Shown piece after piece: positions 1 through 9,486 of a DNA stretch of 46,334 nt. Positions within the stretch are counted from its first letter, which is position 1; every line of letters begins with the position of its first letter. This DNA comes from Clostridiales bacterium (GTDB taxonomy: Bacteria > Bacillota > Clostridia > Oscillospirales > UBA644): contig JAEEJO010000076.1 in assembly GCA_016281915.1 (NCBI GenBank), forward strand, positions 1 to 46,334. The letters run 5' to 3'. Below the pieces are notes generated by a model. It made no database searches, was not told where the DNA came from, and was given only the letters and a program-made list of their open reading frames with translations. The position numbers were made by a program, and so were the translations under genes.

Positions 1-1130
1 GAGATACCACCGATAGCGGAAACAGCAGCGAGAGCGTAGAAGAGAACGCTTACGTCAGCAGTCTTCGGGTTGGTGTTGGTTGTTGTTGTGGGAGCCGGAG
101 TTACTGTTTCAGCAGCGGGCTCTTCAGCAGCAGGTTCTTCAGCAGCGGGTTCTTCAGCAGCAGGTTCTTCTGCAGCGGGTTCTTCAACAGCAGGTTCTTC
201 AGCTGCAGGAGCTTCCTGTGCGGGAGCAGTTTCAGCGGGAGTAGCGTTGAGCATGTAGTAGTTGAAATATCCCCAGCTCGGGCAGTCAAAACCACGACCC
301 CAGTTATCGGGGTTGCCGTTTTCGTCAACGTGTCCGTCGCCATCGAGGAAGATATTACCGATAGAAAGGATAGCGCCTGCTTTGCCTTCAAAGTCAGTAA
401 CTACTTTTTCAGTGCCTGTGCCGTAGCAGATAGCATCCCAGGGGAGGAACGCTTCGATGCAGTAGGAATAGCCGCCCTTATCGTTCTTTTCGGTATCCTG
501 CCAAGAAGCAGTTTTGATTTCGAAAGCATTGTTGGGGTTGCCATAGTAGAAGTTCATGTTGTCGTCGTTCCAGAAATCGCCGGTTCCGAGAGTATTGGTC
601 CAGAATTCGAGCCATTCATAAGGAACAGATTCGTCGTCAGAAGGACGGATCATCGGGGTATAACCGTCGACACGTCTGGTCTGACCGGTTGTATCGCCGT
701 TGCCGAGATAGAAAGCGGGGTTGAAGGACGTGGGAGTAGAGTCGGTATCGCAAACTACTGCGAAATAGAGACCTGCTTCATCCCAGAGCCAGTAAACATC
801 CCAGATGTTACGATGTTCTTCAGGGATATCATCAAGAGATTCAACGCCTACAGGATAAGAGTTGCCCCAAACTGTAGCATCCCAGAAGCCTGCGAAATCT
901 GCAGCTTCGTCGTCCTGAAGGTTAACGCCTGTTTTAAGAGCGCCGAACCACTCACCGTTAAGGTCAGCTTTACCGTCGATAACGATTGCAGGGTTCTTCG
1001 GGTTTACCTTGGGAACTTCATATTCGAGACGTTCCTGAGCAAACTGTCCGGTATAGAAAGCTGCTGCTCCGATGGAAGCGACCATAGCAACTACGATTGC
1101 AACTGCAATCATTGCTATAAACTTTTTCAT
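1..1130 (-). CDS. Secreted CBM9-like surface protein with EEPAA repeat tail (3' end beyond window)
   Basis: The reading frame is open from ATG at 1130 to the window edge, about 376 codons. Residues 1-25 form a signal peptide (MKKFIAMIAVAIVVAMVAS). The body begins with an 'IDGKADLNGEW' motif and has a later 'WDEAGLYFAVV' strand, the usual marks of carbohydrate-binding family 9-like domains. A low-complexity tail of about six EEPAA units follows, then NPKTAD and a hydrophobic stretch that runs off the window. That resembles a C-terminal sortase sorting signal (NPKTxD), although the basic tail cannot be seen. AGGAGG lies just upstream and a sigma-A promoter sits at 1186-1214. Likely role: glycan binding or sensing at the cell surface. 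The domain assignment is by motif only. Confidence 0.75.
   Translation of the reverse strand, partial: MKKFIAMIAVAIVVAMVASIGAAAFYTGQFAQERLEYEVPKVNPKNPAIVIDGKADLNGEWFGALKTGVNLQDDEAADFAGFWDATVWGNSYPVGVESLDDIPEEHRNIWDVYWLWDEAGLYFAVVCDTDSTPTSFNPAFYLGNGDTTGQTRRVDGYTPMIRPSDDESVPYEWLEFWTNTLGTGDFWNDDNMNFYYGNPNNAFEIKTASWQDTEKNDKGGYSYCIEAFLPWDAICYGTGTEKVVTDFEGKAGAILSIGNIFLDGDGHVDENGNPDNWGRGFDCPSWGYFNYYMLNATPAETAPAQEAPAAEEPAVEEPAAEEPAAEEPAAEEPAAEEPAAETVTPAPTTTTNTNPKTADVSVLFYALAAVSAIGGI
119..212 (-). repeat. 15-bp tandem repeat coding for EEPAA units
   Basis: About six copies of a 15-bp unit (ttcttcagcagcagg and close variants) encode the Glu-Glu-Pro-Ala-Ala spacer of the surface protein. Variation is mostly at third codon positions, so the repeat is maintained at protein level. 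Such arrays change copy number easily. Confidence 0.85.
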
Positions 1131-1185
1131 ATTTTTTCCTCCTAGAAATTTCCGGCATAAATGGTATTATTGCCGTTGATTACTT

Positions 1186-1214
1186 ATTATACATCAATTT
1201 TTTTAAGATGTCAA
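1186..1214 (-). promoter_or_regulatory. Sigma-A promoter of the surface protein gene
   Basis: Read on the minus strand: TTGACA (1209-1214), 17-bp spacer, TATAAT (1186-1191). Transcription would start near 1179 and give a leader of about 50 nt. The rest of 1215-1299 is AT-rich and shows no gene or convincing terminator. Confidence 0.85.
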
Positions 1215-1299
1215 TAGACTTTTATAATATTTTTGATATTAAGATGTATTTTATAAAAAAAATTTACAAAATAGCATTTCTCTGTCTGCATTAAACATG

Positions 1300-3015
1300 T
1301 TATATCCGGCACATTTTTGTATACAAGCCGTTTTTGCTCAACAGTTCTGAATGCGTACCGCTTTCAACGATCCTTCCGTTTTCAAGAACAATTATATTGT
1401 CAGCGCGCATTATTGTTGTCAGCCTGTGAGCGATAACGATGATCGTGCGGTCTCCCATCAGGTTTTCGATGGCTTTTTGTATGACTGATTCCGTTTCGGT
1501 ATCTACGGAAGACGTTGCCTCGTCGAGAATAAGAACAGGGGTGTTTCTGAGCACGGCGCGAGCTATAGCTATACGCTGCTTTTGACCTCCGGAAAGACGA
1601 ACGCCTCTTTCCCCTACTACGGTATCATACCCTTTTGGCATTTTTGAAATAAACTCGTCTGCGCAAGCTGTTTTTGCTGCAGCAACAATACTTTCTCTTG
1701 TATAGTGTTCAACACCGTAAGCTATGTTTTCCTCTATCGTTCCATTAAAAAGGAAAATATCCTGCAAAACGAGTGAAACATTGCTGCGAAGCGAGTGAAG
1801 AGTAACGTCCTTTATATCGTTTCCGTCTATCGTGATCCTGCCGGACAGAGGGTCGTAGAACCGTTCGAGAAGAGAAACGATTGTGGTTTTTCCCACACCC
1901 GTAGGACCGACAAGGGCGACCATTTCGCCCTTTTTTGCCGTAAAAGATATGTCTTTGAGAACATGTTCGCCGTTGATATAATCGAAAGAAACGTTTTCAA
2001 AAGCGATATTGCCTTCTATATTCGTCAACTCGCGTGCTTCGGGAGATTCTTTTATCTCACTTTCGCTGTCAAGGACTTCGGCAACTCTTTTTGCTCCCGC
2101 AAGAGACGTCTGAACATCTTCTACAAGCCTTGCTAGAACTGCAAGCGGCTGATAAAAGAGGCTGAGATAAACAAAGAAACCGACGATATCAGCTACTAGT
2201 ATCTGACCCTTCATAGCAAGAAGTCCGCCTACTCCGACGACGATAACCGTTCCGAGAGAAGTCAGAAATTCAACGGACGGATGAAAAATCGCATTAGCTT
2301 TATTTGCACGTATATTGACAAAGCTGTAATACTTTGTGTTATCCTGCATTTTGCTGTGTTCATAGTCTTCTTTTCCGAATGCCTGAATCTCTTTCATTCC
2401 CGAAAGATTATCCTGAAGGACACCGTTAAGATCGCCGAGAACTTCCTGATTGATCCTGAAAAGCGGAGCAACCTTTTTTGAGAACAGCGAACTAACCATT
2501 AAGACAAACGGAACAGGAACAAGCGTCAGAGCGGCAAGAAGCGGATTGATAAGAAAAATCATTACCGTAACACCGATTATTATTAGAATATTCGAAAGCA
2601 GGTCGGGCAAAGAATGTGCGATTAGAACTTCGAGAAGTCTTGTATCATTGACCATTCTGCTCATAAGCTGTCCTGTCTGTTTATCCTGATAATACCGCAT
2701 AGAAAGAGTCTGATATTTATCGTAGACTTTCAGAGTAAGCTCCCCGACAAAATTCCACGCGGCGATATGACTGACATACATGGCCACAAAGCGCAAAACA
2801 CCCCTGAGCAGGTATGCGCATATAAGAATAAGAGAAAATTTCAGCAGACCGTCTCCGGTAACGTTTTCGGGGCTGCCGAGCACTGCAGTCATTTTTCTTA
2901 TTACTTCGGGGGTAACGAGGCTTAAAGCGGAGCTGCCTATAAGAGCAATAACCGTTATAATCAGTTCGCCCCAGTGACTCCTGGCCATAAGAATAAATCG
3001 TTTTGCGAGCTTCAT
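1300..3015 (-). CDS. ABC transporter, fused permease and ATPase (exporter type)
   Basis: A 571-aa half-transporter of the MsbA/LmrA type. The N-terminal ~310 residues hold a six-helix type-1 exporter domain, and the C-terminal ~250 residues hold the ATPase with Walker A GPTGVGKTT, signature LSGGQ, Walker B VLILDEATSSVD and the H-loop IAHR. It would act as a homodimer, or with a partner encoded elsewhere, in the cytoplasmic membrane. Substrate is unknown. It is the last gene of the 6031-1300 operon and starts 5 nt after the EEP-family gene stop, without a strong RBS of its own, so translational coupling is likely. Confidence 0.93.
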   Translation of the reverse strand: MKLAKRFILMARSHWGELIITVIALIGSSALSLVTPEVIRKMTAVLGSPENVTGDGLLKFSLILICAYLLRGVLRFVAMYVSHIAAWNFVGELTLKVYDKYQTLSMRYYQDKQTGQLMSRMVNDTRLLEVLIAHSLPDLLSNILIIIGVTVMIFLINPLLAALTLVPVPFVLMVSSLFSKKVAPLFRINQEVLGDLNGVLQDNLSGMKEIQAFGKEDYEHSKMQDNTKYYSFVNIRANKANAIFHPSVEFLTSLGTVIVVGVGGLLAMKGQILVADIVGFFVYLSLFYQPLAVLARLVEDVQTSLAGAKRVAEVLDSESEIKESPEARELTNIEGNIAFENVSFDYINGEHVLKDISFTAKKGEMVALVGPTGVGKTTIVSLLERFYDPLSGRITIDGNDIKDVTLHSLRSNVSLVLQDIFLFNGTIEENIAYGVEHYTRESIVAAAKTACADEFISKMPKGYDTVVGERGVRLSGGQKQRIAIARAVLRNTPVLILDEATSSVDTETESVIQKAIENLMGDRTIIVIAHRLTTIMRADNIIVLENGRIVESGTHSELLSKNGLYTKMCRI

Positions 3016-3020
3016 ATTGT

Positions 3021-3788
3021 TCAGTTCAGTTCAACGTTTACGCTGACAGGATAGTGATCGGAAAGATAGACGCCGTCGTGGCATTCATCCCAGACTTTTG
3101 CGTCGCTTCCTGAGACGTTGCCCGAAGCAAAAATATAGTCAATTTTTGCCGCTCTTGTGCCATAGGAATGGAAAGTTACATCAATATCTGACGTGAGTTC
3201 TTTAAAGCATCTGTTCTCGCATTCGTTGATATATCTTATAGGCAAGCTGTCAGGAAAAGCATTCATGTCACCCATTAAAATATGCGGTACCTTCACGCGT
3301 TCATCGTCTTTATCCATACGCTCAAGAATCATTTTGATACCGTTTTTACGAGCTTCGTCGCTGACGTGGTCAAGATGCGTATTGTATATCCTGAACAGCT
3401 TGTCGCCGTCGGACAATTTCAGAGTGACGACAACGCAGATTCTCGGGCAGCCGCAGTGTTCATCGTAAAGTGTTCCGGGAACAAACGGTGTCTTAGAAAG
3501 CCAGAACATATCATATCCGATAAAATCAAATTTATCCTTTTTGAAAAGAACGGGATTTGCCTCGTCCTTATAATCCGATCCGCGTCCGGCACCAACGACC
3601 ATATATTCCGGGAAAGTATCACGAAGCCAGACAAGCATGTGAGGGCGAACTTCCTGAAATCCGATTATATCAGGGCTTTCTCTTCGAATAGCCTCACGGA
3701 TATACGGGGTGCGGTTTGTGAACATATTGATGCCGTCGCCTTTGACTTCCATACGAAGATTATAAGTACATACCTTGAATTTTTCCAT
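3021..3788 (-). CDS. Endonuclease/exonuclease/phosphatase (EEP) family protein
   Basis: 255 aa with the complete EEP metal-dependent phosphoesterase motif set: CTYNLR near the N-terminus, GFQEVRP, GDMNAFPDS and the C-terminal catalytic SDHYPV. No signal peptide or membrane helix is seen, so it should be cytosolic. The family ranges from DNA repair nucleases to phosphodiesterases; the short form without a DNA-binding extension fits a small-substrate phosphodiesterase at least as well as a nuclease. RBS AGGAGA precedes ATG 3788. The ABC exporter follows at once, but no substrate link can be argued. Confidence 0.88.
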   Translation of the reverse strand: MEKFKVCTYNLRMEVKGDGINMFTNRTPYIREAIRRESPDIIGFQEVRPHMLVWLRDTFPEYMVVGAGRGSDYKDEANPVLFKKDKFDFIGYDMFWLSKTPFVPGTLYDEHCGCPRICVVVTLKLSDGDKLFRIYNTHLDHVSDEARKNGIKMILERMDKDDERVKVPHILMGDMNAFPDSLPIRYINECENRCFKELTSDIDVTFHSYGTRAAKIDYIFASGNVSGSDAKVWDECHDGVYLSDHYPVSVNVELN

Positions 3789-3809
3789 ATTATTATCTCC
3801 TATAAATTA

Positions 3810-4097
3810 TTAATTATTATTTCTGTATTTTCTCTGTGACGGGCGTAAAGATGAAAACGTTTCATCTGTTGTGCAGTCTTCTGATATTGGCAGAGTAACA
3901 CGTATGACAGGATCGTCCATATTCGGATATTTAGAATGATATTTCTTTTTGATCTCAGCTATCCGTTCAGCTTCAGAAGAAGCCCGGCACGCATCATCGT
4001 CGGATATTTCATTGCCTTTCCTGTCTTTTTTGAGACCGCATACACATTCGTAGCCGAAATCTGTTTCGGTCATTAATTTACCGCACTTGCAGAACAT
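3810..4097 (-). CDS. Small zinc-ribbon protein
   Basis: 95 aa. The N-terminus has two CxC pairs (MFCKCGKLM and YECVCGLKK), like a minimal zinc ribbon of the RpoM/TFIIS type. The rest is charged and probably disordered, and ends in a run of Asn. GGAGG is placed 8 nt before ATG 4097, and the gene sits between the MFS and EEP genes in an operon, so it is likely real. Function unknown; a nucleic-acid or protein-binding role is the usual one for such ribbons. Confidence 0.7.
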   Translation of the reverse strand: MFCKCGKLMTETDFGYECVCGLKKDRKGNEISDDDACRASSEAERIAEIKKKYHSKYPNMDDPVIRVTLPISEDCTTDETFSSLRPSQRKYRNNN

Positions 4098-4152
4098 AAA
4101 CAGACCTCCGAAAACAAGCAGAAAAAAGATTTGTTGTGATACCGTGTGAAAA

Positions 4153-5394
4153 TCAATTGTTGGTTTTGAAAAAGATACCCGAAGCGCGCTTCAAAAGAGC
4201 GGAAACGACTACGGCAAGAGCAAGAACAACAGACCACATCAGGGTTACGCGCGACCAGTCGCTTCCGTTTGCAAGAAATGCCGTAAGAGGGCTTGACAGA
4301 GCTGCTCCGATATATATCATACAGTCTACGGTTCCCGCAACGGTAGAAACACAGTTCCATTTCGCGAATTCAATCGGGAAGAAGGCTGTAATAACAGGGT
4401 TTGATGCGAAAGTAAGTCCGCTGAGAGCAATCGTCATTATTATAAGCGCAAGAGTGTTGAAAGAAAGGAAAACAGATGCGACGGCGATGATCAGCGAGAT
4501 GACGAGCAATATGAATATAGTGTGAAAACTGTTGAGTCTGCCTCGCTTCATGATAGTTCGCATAAGAACTATACAGATAAAATTGATTACCGGCACTACA
4601 AAAAGAACGCCCAGTGTCGATGAAAGTGAAAATGAGCCGAACGATTCCATCATAGTCGGCAGCCAGGTATTTATACTTTCCTTTATAATGCCGTGAAAAA
4701 CTCCGACAAAAAGCATCAGTAAAACGGTAGCGGGGAAATACTTCATGCGAAGAAGTGAAGAAAAATTCGATGTAAGCTTGTTTTTACCGAATGCGGGAAG
4801 TGACTTTTCTTTTTTGTATAGTGCGGTCCAGACAACGGCAAAAGCTGCCGAAATGAATGCCGGGATCGCAAAGACAGGCCGCCAGCCGAAAAATGTTTTA
4901 ATCAGAGTAGATGCGCTCCATGAAACGGAATAGCCTACGACGAGAGTCATAGACATAATAAAAGTCATTTTACCAAGACGGACGCCGTCGAAGTGCAATA
5001 CTACGGTTTTCATTATCGGAGCCCATAGCATTGACTGAAAAACGCCGTTTATTGCCCATAGAATTATCATTACAGTCAGCGATGACGCAAAGGAGAAGAA
5101 TAGATTGACCGCGGCGGAGGCAAAAAGTCCGACAGCAATCATATACTTCGGTGAAATCCTGTCGCCGAGCCAACCTGACACAAGCTGACCGATGGCGTAA
5201 GTCCAGAAAAGTGCACCGGGCATATAACCCACTTCAGAGACGTCGTCATAGCCGAGAAATTCGGCTATATCGGGAAGCGCAATAGATATATTTATACGGA
5301 TCAGATATGCGGAAAGATATGCTCCGAAGCACAAAGAAGCGATAAGTTTCTGTCTCGATGAGAATTTAGAACCTGCAGGGTTTTCATTTTTCAT
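4153..5394 (-). CDS. MFS transporter, organophosphate/anion-type
   Basis: 413 aa and about 12 hydrophobic segments. The N-terminal half has a first helix followed by 'AYLIRINISIALPDI' and the loop 2-3 motif GWLGDRISPKYM, as seen in the GlpT/UhpT-like branch of the major facilitator superfamily. I chose ATG 5394 (MKNENPAGS), which follows the HAD gene stop by 1 nt and has GGAG 10 nt upstream. A longer frame starting at 5493 would overlap the HAD gene by 98 nt and begins with non-membrane residues. Pairing with a sugar-phosphate-type HAD phosphatase suggests uptake and dephosphorylation of a phosphorylated or related small metabolite. Confidence 0.85.
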   Translation of the reverse strand: MKNENPAGSKFSSRQKLIASLCFGAYLSAYLIRINISIALPDIAEFLGYDDVSEVGYMPGALFWTYAIGQLVSGWLGDRISPKYMIAVGLFASAAVNLFFSFASSLTVMIILWAINGVFQSMLWAPIMKTVVLHFDGVRLGKMTFIMSMTLVVGYSVSWSASTLIKTFFGWRPVFAIPAFISAAFAVVWTALYKKEKSLPAFGKNKLTSNFSSLLRMKYFPATVLLMLFVGVFHGIIKESINTWLPTMMESFGSFSLSSTLGVLFVVPVINFICIVLMRTIMKRGRLNSFHTIFILLVISLIIAVASVFLSFNTLALIIMTIALSGLTFASNPVITAFFPIEFAKWNCVSTVAGTVDCMIYIGAALSSPLTAFLANGSDWSRVTLMWSVVLALAVVVSALLKRASGIFFKTNN

Positions 5395-5395
5395 A

Positions 5396-6031
5396 TCAGA
5401 GAATCTCCGAAACAGAATATATATCGTCAAAGACCCATGTTGCGCCGGCGCCATAAAGAGGTTCTGCAGGGAAAGACGTTGTGACTGCAGCAACTTTCAT
5501 CCCTGCCGCTACGCCTGCCTGTGTTCCCGAAACGGCGTCTTCAACAACAATGCAATCCGAAGGAATTATTTTTATCGCGTCGGCAGCTTTCAGATATATA
5601 TCGGGAAACGGTTTTTTCCTTTTAACGTCGCTTCCTGTAATAATAGCTTTGAAATCGTTTTCGGAAGCTCCGAGAGCTTTGAGATTCGCTTTTACTTTTA
5701 TAAGATCCGAAGCAGATGCGACTGCAAGGACAATCCCCTTTTCTTTCAGAAGTTTTATAAGAGGAAGAGCTCCCGGGAATTTTTTGATGTGGCTGTCGAT
5801 TATCTGAAGGTAAATCTCGTAAGCCTGCGCCTTCATAGACGGGTCGTATTCAAGCCCGTATTTTCGTGAAACGCCGCCTATGAATATATCGTCTCCCATT
5901 CCGGTAAACTCTTTGAAATCCGATTCTTTTGCTTCAACGCCGTATTTTTTCAGGACACGTAAAGATGCTTCTATAATAACGGGTTCCGAATCGACAAGAA
6001 CGCCGTCCATATCAAAAATAACTGCTTTCAT
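5396..6031 (-). CDS. HAD-superfamily phosphatase/phosphoglucomutase-like hydrolase
   Basis: 211 aa, subfamily IA HAD fold. Motif I is DMDGVLVDSEP with the nucleophile Asp and the general-acid Asp, motif II is ASAS, the motif III Lys lies in KRKKPFPD, and motif IV is VVEDAVSG. The cap domain is helical, as in beta-phosphoglucomutase and sugar-phosphate phosphatases. It is first in the operon that continues to 1300 and is driven by the promoter at 6064-6092. The exact substrate cannot be read from the sequence. Confidence 0.88.
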   Translation of the reverse strand: MKAVIFDMDGVLVDSEPVIIEASLRVLKKYGVEAKESDFKEFTGMGDDIFIGGVSRKYGLEYDPSMKAQAYEIYLQIIDSHIKKFPGALPLIKLLKEKGIVLAVASASDLIKVKANLKALGASENDFKAIITGSDVKRKKPFPDIYLKAADAIKIIPSDCIVVEDAVSGTQAGVAAGMKVAAVTTSFPAEPLYGAGATWVFDDIYSVSEIL

Positions 6032-6063
6032 TGTTTTTCTCTTATCGTAAATTAATTATGTAA

Positions 6064-6092
6064 AATATAGCACATTAATTATTATTTGTCAA
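6064..6092 (-). promoter_or_regulatory. Sigma-A promoter of the HAD-MFS-EEP-ABC operon
   Basis: Minus strand: TTGACA (6087-6092), 17-bp spacer, TATATT (6064-6069) with an extended -10 TGC. It is divergent from the leu promoter, with 56 bp between the two -35 boxes. Confidence 0.8.
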
Positions 6093-6148
6093 GAAGAATC
6101 ACTAAAAAAGATACGTGATCAAAAGTCGATAAAAACTGACGATTCCTC

Positions 6149-6177
6149 TTGACAAACATGTATTTCTGTGCTATAAT
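6149..6177 (+). promoter_or_regulatory. Sigma-A promoter of the leu operon
   Basis: TTGACA (6149-6154), 17-bp spacer, TATAAT (6172-6177): a consensus promoter. Strong constitutive initiation is what T-box attenuation needs. Start is expected near 6184. Confidence 0.9.
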
Positions 6178-6194
6178 CAATCAACAAAATAAGT

Positions 6195-6465
6195 TTAAAG
6201 GCTATGACGAAGACGATCGGATTCGAAACATTTCAGAGAGCCGGTGGTTGCTGTGAACCGGTATGTTGCTTTTCCAATGATCTCTCACTTCCGAGCCGGA
6301 TATCCGAACATTGTTATAAGTAGGCGTATCCCGCGAATGCTGCGTTAGTGCATAGGGATTGCACGATCCCAAAGAGAGGCGGTTTTATGACCGCAATTTG
6401 AGTGGTACCGCGAGTGTGATTTTCACCCGTCTCAAAGCTTATTACAGAGGCTTTGGGACTTTTTT
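6195..6465 (+). promoter_or_regulatory. T-box leader, tRNA-Leu responsive, with attenuator
   Basis: Class I T-box riboswitch. Stem I runs from GGCT near 6200 to AGCC near 6296 and carries the apical AGAGAGCCGG / GAACCGG signature. The specifier loop has CTC (Leu) at 6284-6286 followed by A 6287. The T-box proper, TGGTACCGCG, is at 6403-6412. An intrinsic terminator follows: GTCTCAAAGC (6429-6438) pairs with GCTTTGGGAC (6451-6460), then TTTTT. Uncharged tRNA-Leu should bind the specifier and the NCCA bulge and favour the antiterminator, so leuACDB is expressed when leucine is short. Confidence 0.95.
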
Positions 6466-6499
6466 ATTTTCTCCCGAAGCAAAAAAAGGAGAAAGCATA

Positions 6500-8173
6500 A
6501 TGGATGCAAGCAAGTATAAAGCGGGATATTTCCCCGCTCCCGGAAAACACGACAAATGGGTCGCAAAAGACAAAATAGACAAAGCGCCTGTCTGGTGCAG
6601 CGTGGATATGCGCGACGGCAATCAGAGTCTTGTCGTGCCTATGAATCTCTCACAGAAGCTCGAGTTCTATAAAGTCCTTCTTAAAGTGGGATTCAAAGAA
6701 ATAGAGGTCGGTTTTCCTGCCGCGAGCGACACGGAATTTGAATTTCTTCGCACTCTTATAGATAATAAGATGATTCCCGATGATGTTAACGTTCAGGTTC
6801 TGACGCAGTGCAGAGAACACATCATAAGAAAAACTTTTGAGGCATGTCAGGGCGCACCGAGAGCAATAATACATTTTTATAACTCAGTAAGCGCGGCTCA
6901 GCGAGAACAGGTATTCAGAAAATCAAAAGAAGAAATAAAGCAGATCGCCATTGACGGCGCTAAACTTGTGAAGAAGCTTTCAAAAGAATATAATGGAGAC
7001 TTCCGGTTTGAATATTCGCCCGAAAGCTTTACAGGAACAGAACCCGAATATGCTCTCGAAGTCTGCAACGCCGTGCTTGACATACTTGAACCCACGGAAA
7101 CGAACAAGGTTATAATAAACCTTCCAGTAACCGTGGAAATGAGCCTGCCTCACGTTTACGCAAGTCAGGTAGAATATATGAGCGAAAACCTGAAATACAG
7201 AAACAACGTGATACTGTCGCTTCATCCGCATAACGACAGAGGAACGGGAGTTGCAGATACTGAGCTTGCACTTCTTGCGGGCGCTGAAAGAGTTGAAGGA
7301 ACGCTCTTCGGCAACGGTGAAAGGACAGGTAACGTTGACATCATCACCCTTGCAATGAATATGTACGTTCACGGCACTGATCCCAAACTTGACTTTTCTG
7401 ATATGCCCTATCTTATAAGCGAGTTTGAAAAGTGCACCGGAATGCACGTTTATGAGCGTGCGCCGTATGCAGGCGCCCTTGTATTCGCGGCGTTCTCGGG
7501 AAGCCATCAGGACGCCATTGCAAAGAGCATGAAATACAGAGAAGAAAAAAATATCCGAGAATGGAATGTTCCGTATATACCTGTCGATCCGAGAGATATA
7601 AACAGAACATACGATGCTGATGTTATCAGAGTAAACTCACAGAGCGGCAAGGGCGGAATAGGATATCTGCTTGAACAGAACTACGGCTATGTATTACCCG
7701 CCGAGATGCGAGAGGATCTCAGTTATCTTTGCAAAAGCATTTCCGACAAAGAGCACAAAGAACTCAGAGTTACGGATATATTCAACATATTCAAAGAGCA
7801 TTATTTCCGCAACACATCCCCTATTTCGGTTACTGAAATGCATTTCCACAGAAGAAACAGACGCGACGTTGAAGCAGAGCTTGTTTTCGAAAAAAACGGC
7901 ATAAAAGAAAACATCCGTGCTTCAGGAAACGGTTCGCTTGATGCCGTGAGCAATGCGCTCAAACTCTTTACCGGAGACACATACGAGCTGAAAGTATACA
8001 CAGAACACAGTATGCAGGAACACGGCTCCGGAAGCGTTGCTGCCGCATATATAGGAATAAGCGACGGAAACGGAAATATGTCGTGGGGCGCGGGAACAGA
8101 TACTGACATTATCCATGCGAGCGCCAACGCGCTTTTAAGCGCATATAATAATATGAAAGACCCTGTTGGATAA
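6500..8173 (+). CDS. leuA: 2-isopropylmalate synthase
   Basis: 557 aa, the long LeuA form. It condenses acetyl-CoA and 2-oxoisovalerate, the first committed step of leucine synthesis. It shows the DmpG/HMGL-like TIM barrel with SVDMRDGNQSL near residue 35, a metal-binding SLHPHNDRGTG and GTLFGNGERTGNVD, followed by the C-terminal LeuA dimer/allosteric domain (about 430-557) with the HGSGSVAAAY turn. ATG 6500 is chosen because AAAGGAG lies 7 nt upstream and the protein N-terminus matches the family; the frame is open further upstream, but that stretch is the T-box. Leucine feedback through the C-terminal domain is usual in the family. Confidence 0.96.
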   Translation: MDASKYKAGYFPAPGKHDKWVAKDKIDKAPVWCSVDMRDGNQSLVVPMNLSQKLEFYKVLLKVGFKEIEVGFPAASDTEFEFLRTLIDNKMIPDDVNVQVLTQCREHIIRKTFEACQGAPRAIIHFYNSVSAAQREQVFRKSKEEIKQIAIDGAKLVKKLSKEYNGDFRFEYSPESFTGTEPEYALEVCNAVLDILEPTETNKVIINLPVTVEMSLPHVYASQVEYMSENLKYRNNVILSLHPHNDRGTGVADTELALLAGAERVEGTLFGNGERTGNVDIITLAMNMYVHGTDPKLDFSDMPYLISEFEKCTGMHVYERAPYAGALVFAAFSGSHQDAIAKSMKYREEKNIREWNVPYIPVDPRDINRTYDADVIRVNSQSGKGGIGYLLEQNYGYVLPAEMREDLSYLCKSISDKEHKELRVTDIFNIFKEHYFRNTSPISVTEMHFHRRNRRDVEAELVFEKNGIKENIRASGNGSLDAVSNALKLFTGDTYELKVYTEHSMQEHGSGSVAAAYIGISDGNGNMSWGAGTDTDIIHASANALLSAYNNMKDPVG

Positions 8174-8188
8174 AGGAGGGATTACACC

Positions 8189-9445
8189 TTGTCTATGACT
8201 ATGACACAAAAGATCCTTGCGGCTCACTCAGGACTTGAAAACGTTAAAGCGGGTCAGTTGATCGAAGCAAACGTAGATATCGTTTTAGGCAATGATATCA
8301 CCGCTCCTGTAGCGATCAGGGAATTTGACAAAGCAAAGTTTGACACTGTTTTTGACAAAGACAGGATCGCCATAGTGCTTGACCATTTTGTTCCCAACAA
8401 GGATATCAAAGCTGCAGAACAATCCAAAGTTTGCAGACAGTTTGCAAGCAGACACTGTATAAGCCATTTTTTTGATGTCGGAAAAATGGGTATAGAGCAT
8501 GCCCTTCTGCCGGAACAGGGAATAGTAACGGCAGGCGACTGCATCATAGGAGCAGACAGCCATACGTGCACATACGGGGCCCTCGGCGCTTTTTCGACCG
8601 GTGTGGGAAGCACGGACATGGCCGCAGGTATGGCGACCGGAAAGGCTTGGTTTAAAGTTCCTTCCGCTATCAGGATAGAGCTCAAGGGTTCACTTGCAAA
8701 AAACACAAGCGGAAAAGACGTGATTCTTACTATTATCGGACTTATCGGCGTTGACGGCGCTCTTTACAAGAGCATGGAGTTTTGCGGAGAAGGAGTTTCT
8801 TCTCTGTCGATAGATGACAGACTTTGCATCTGTAACATGGCTATAGAGGCAGGAGCGAAAAACGGAATATTCCCTGTCGACGATAAGACCGTAGAATATC
8901 TGAAAAACAGATCTGAACGTCAACCCGTTGTTTACAGTGCAGACAGCGATGCGGAATATGAAAAAACAATAAGCATCGTCTTATCGGATATAACGCCTAC
9001 GGTAAGCTGTCCGCATCTTCCGGAAAACACAAAACCCGCCAGAATGCTTCACGATATAAAGATAGACCAGGTAGTTATTGGAAGCTGCACGAACGGCAGA
9101 ATGGAAGATATGACCGCAGCGTATAATATACTGAAAGGTAAAAAAATAAAAGACGGGGTAAGATGCATTATTATTCCCGCAACGATGCAGATAATGCGAG
9201 AATGCATTGAAAAGGGCTACGTTACAGCCTTTATAGATGCCGGCGCAGTTGTTTCCACCCCTACTTGCGGCCCGTGTCTTGGCGGATATATGGGAATACT
9301 TGCATCGGGAGAGAAATGTGTTGCGACAACCAACAGAAACTTTGTTGGAAGGATGGGACACACGTCAAGCGAAGTTTACCTCGCATCTCCGCAAACAGCA
9401 GCAGCAAGCGCACTGGCAGGATTCATCACCGAATGGACGGAGTGA
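8189..9445 (+). CDS. leuC: 3-isopropylmalate dehydratase large subunit
   Basis: 418 aa. With LeuD it isomerises 2- to 3-isopropylmalate. The aconitase fold is shown by [13 protein letters not shown], and the three 4Fe-4S cysteines lie in IGSCTNGR and [13 protein letters not shown] 8189 is preferred over ATG 8195: GGAGGG (8175-8180) is 8 nt from TTG but 14 nt from the ATG. It starts 15 nt after leuA. The roughly 420-aa length marks the LeuC type with a separate small subunit common in Clostridia and archaea. Confidence 0.95.
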   Translation: MSMTMTQKILAAHSGLENVKAGQLIEANVDIVLGNDITAPVAIREFDKAKFDTVFDKDRIAIVLDHFVPNKDIKAAEQSKVCRQFASRHCISHFFDVGKMGIEHALLPEQGIVTAGDCIIGADSHTCTYGALGAFSTGVGSTDMAAGMATGKAWFKVPSAIRIELKGSLAKNTSGKDVILTIIGLIGVDGALYKSMEFCGEGVSSLSIDDRLCICNMAIEAGAKNGIFPVDDKTVEYLKNRSERQPVVYSADSDAEYEKTISIVLSDITPTVSCPHLPENTKPARMLHDIKIDQVVIGSCTNGRMEDMTAAYNILKGKKIKDGVRCIIIPATMQIMRECIEKGYVTAFIDAGAVVSTPTCGPCLGGYMGILASGEKCVATTNRNFVGRMGHTSSEVYLASPQTAAASALAGFITEWTE

Positions 9446-9486
9446 AACAAGATCGTTTGTTGTAAACCCCGAGAAAGGACAGAATA

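Noticed and set aside
101..391. 96-aa frame with LLLKNPLLK repeats antisense-frame to the surface protein
   Set aside because: It is only another reading of the 15-bp repeat; the CBM9-like frame with signal peptide and RBS explains the region.
1215..1299. Terminator for the ABC transporter operon
   Set aside because: Only weak AT-rich pairing is present and no proper stem with a T-run.
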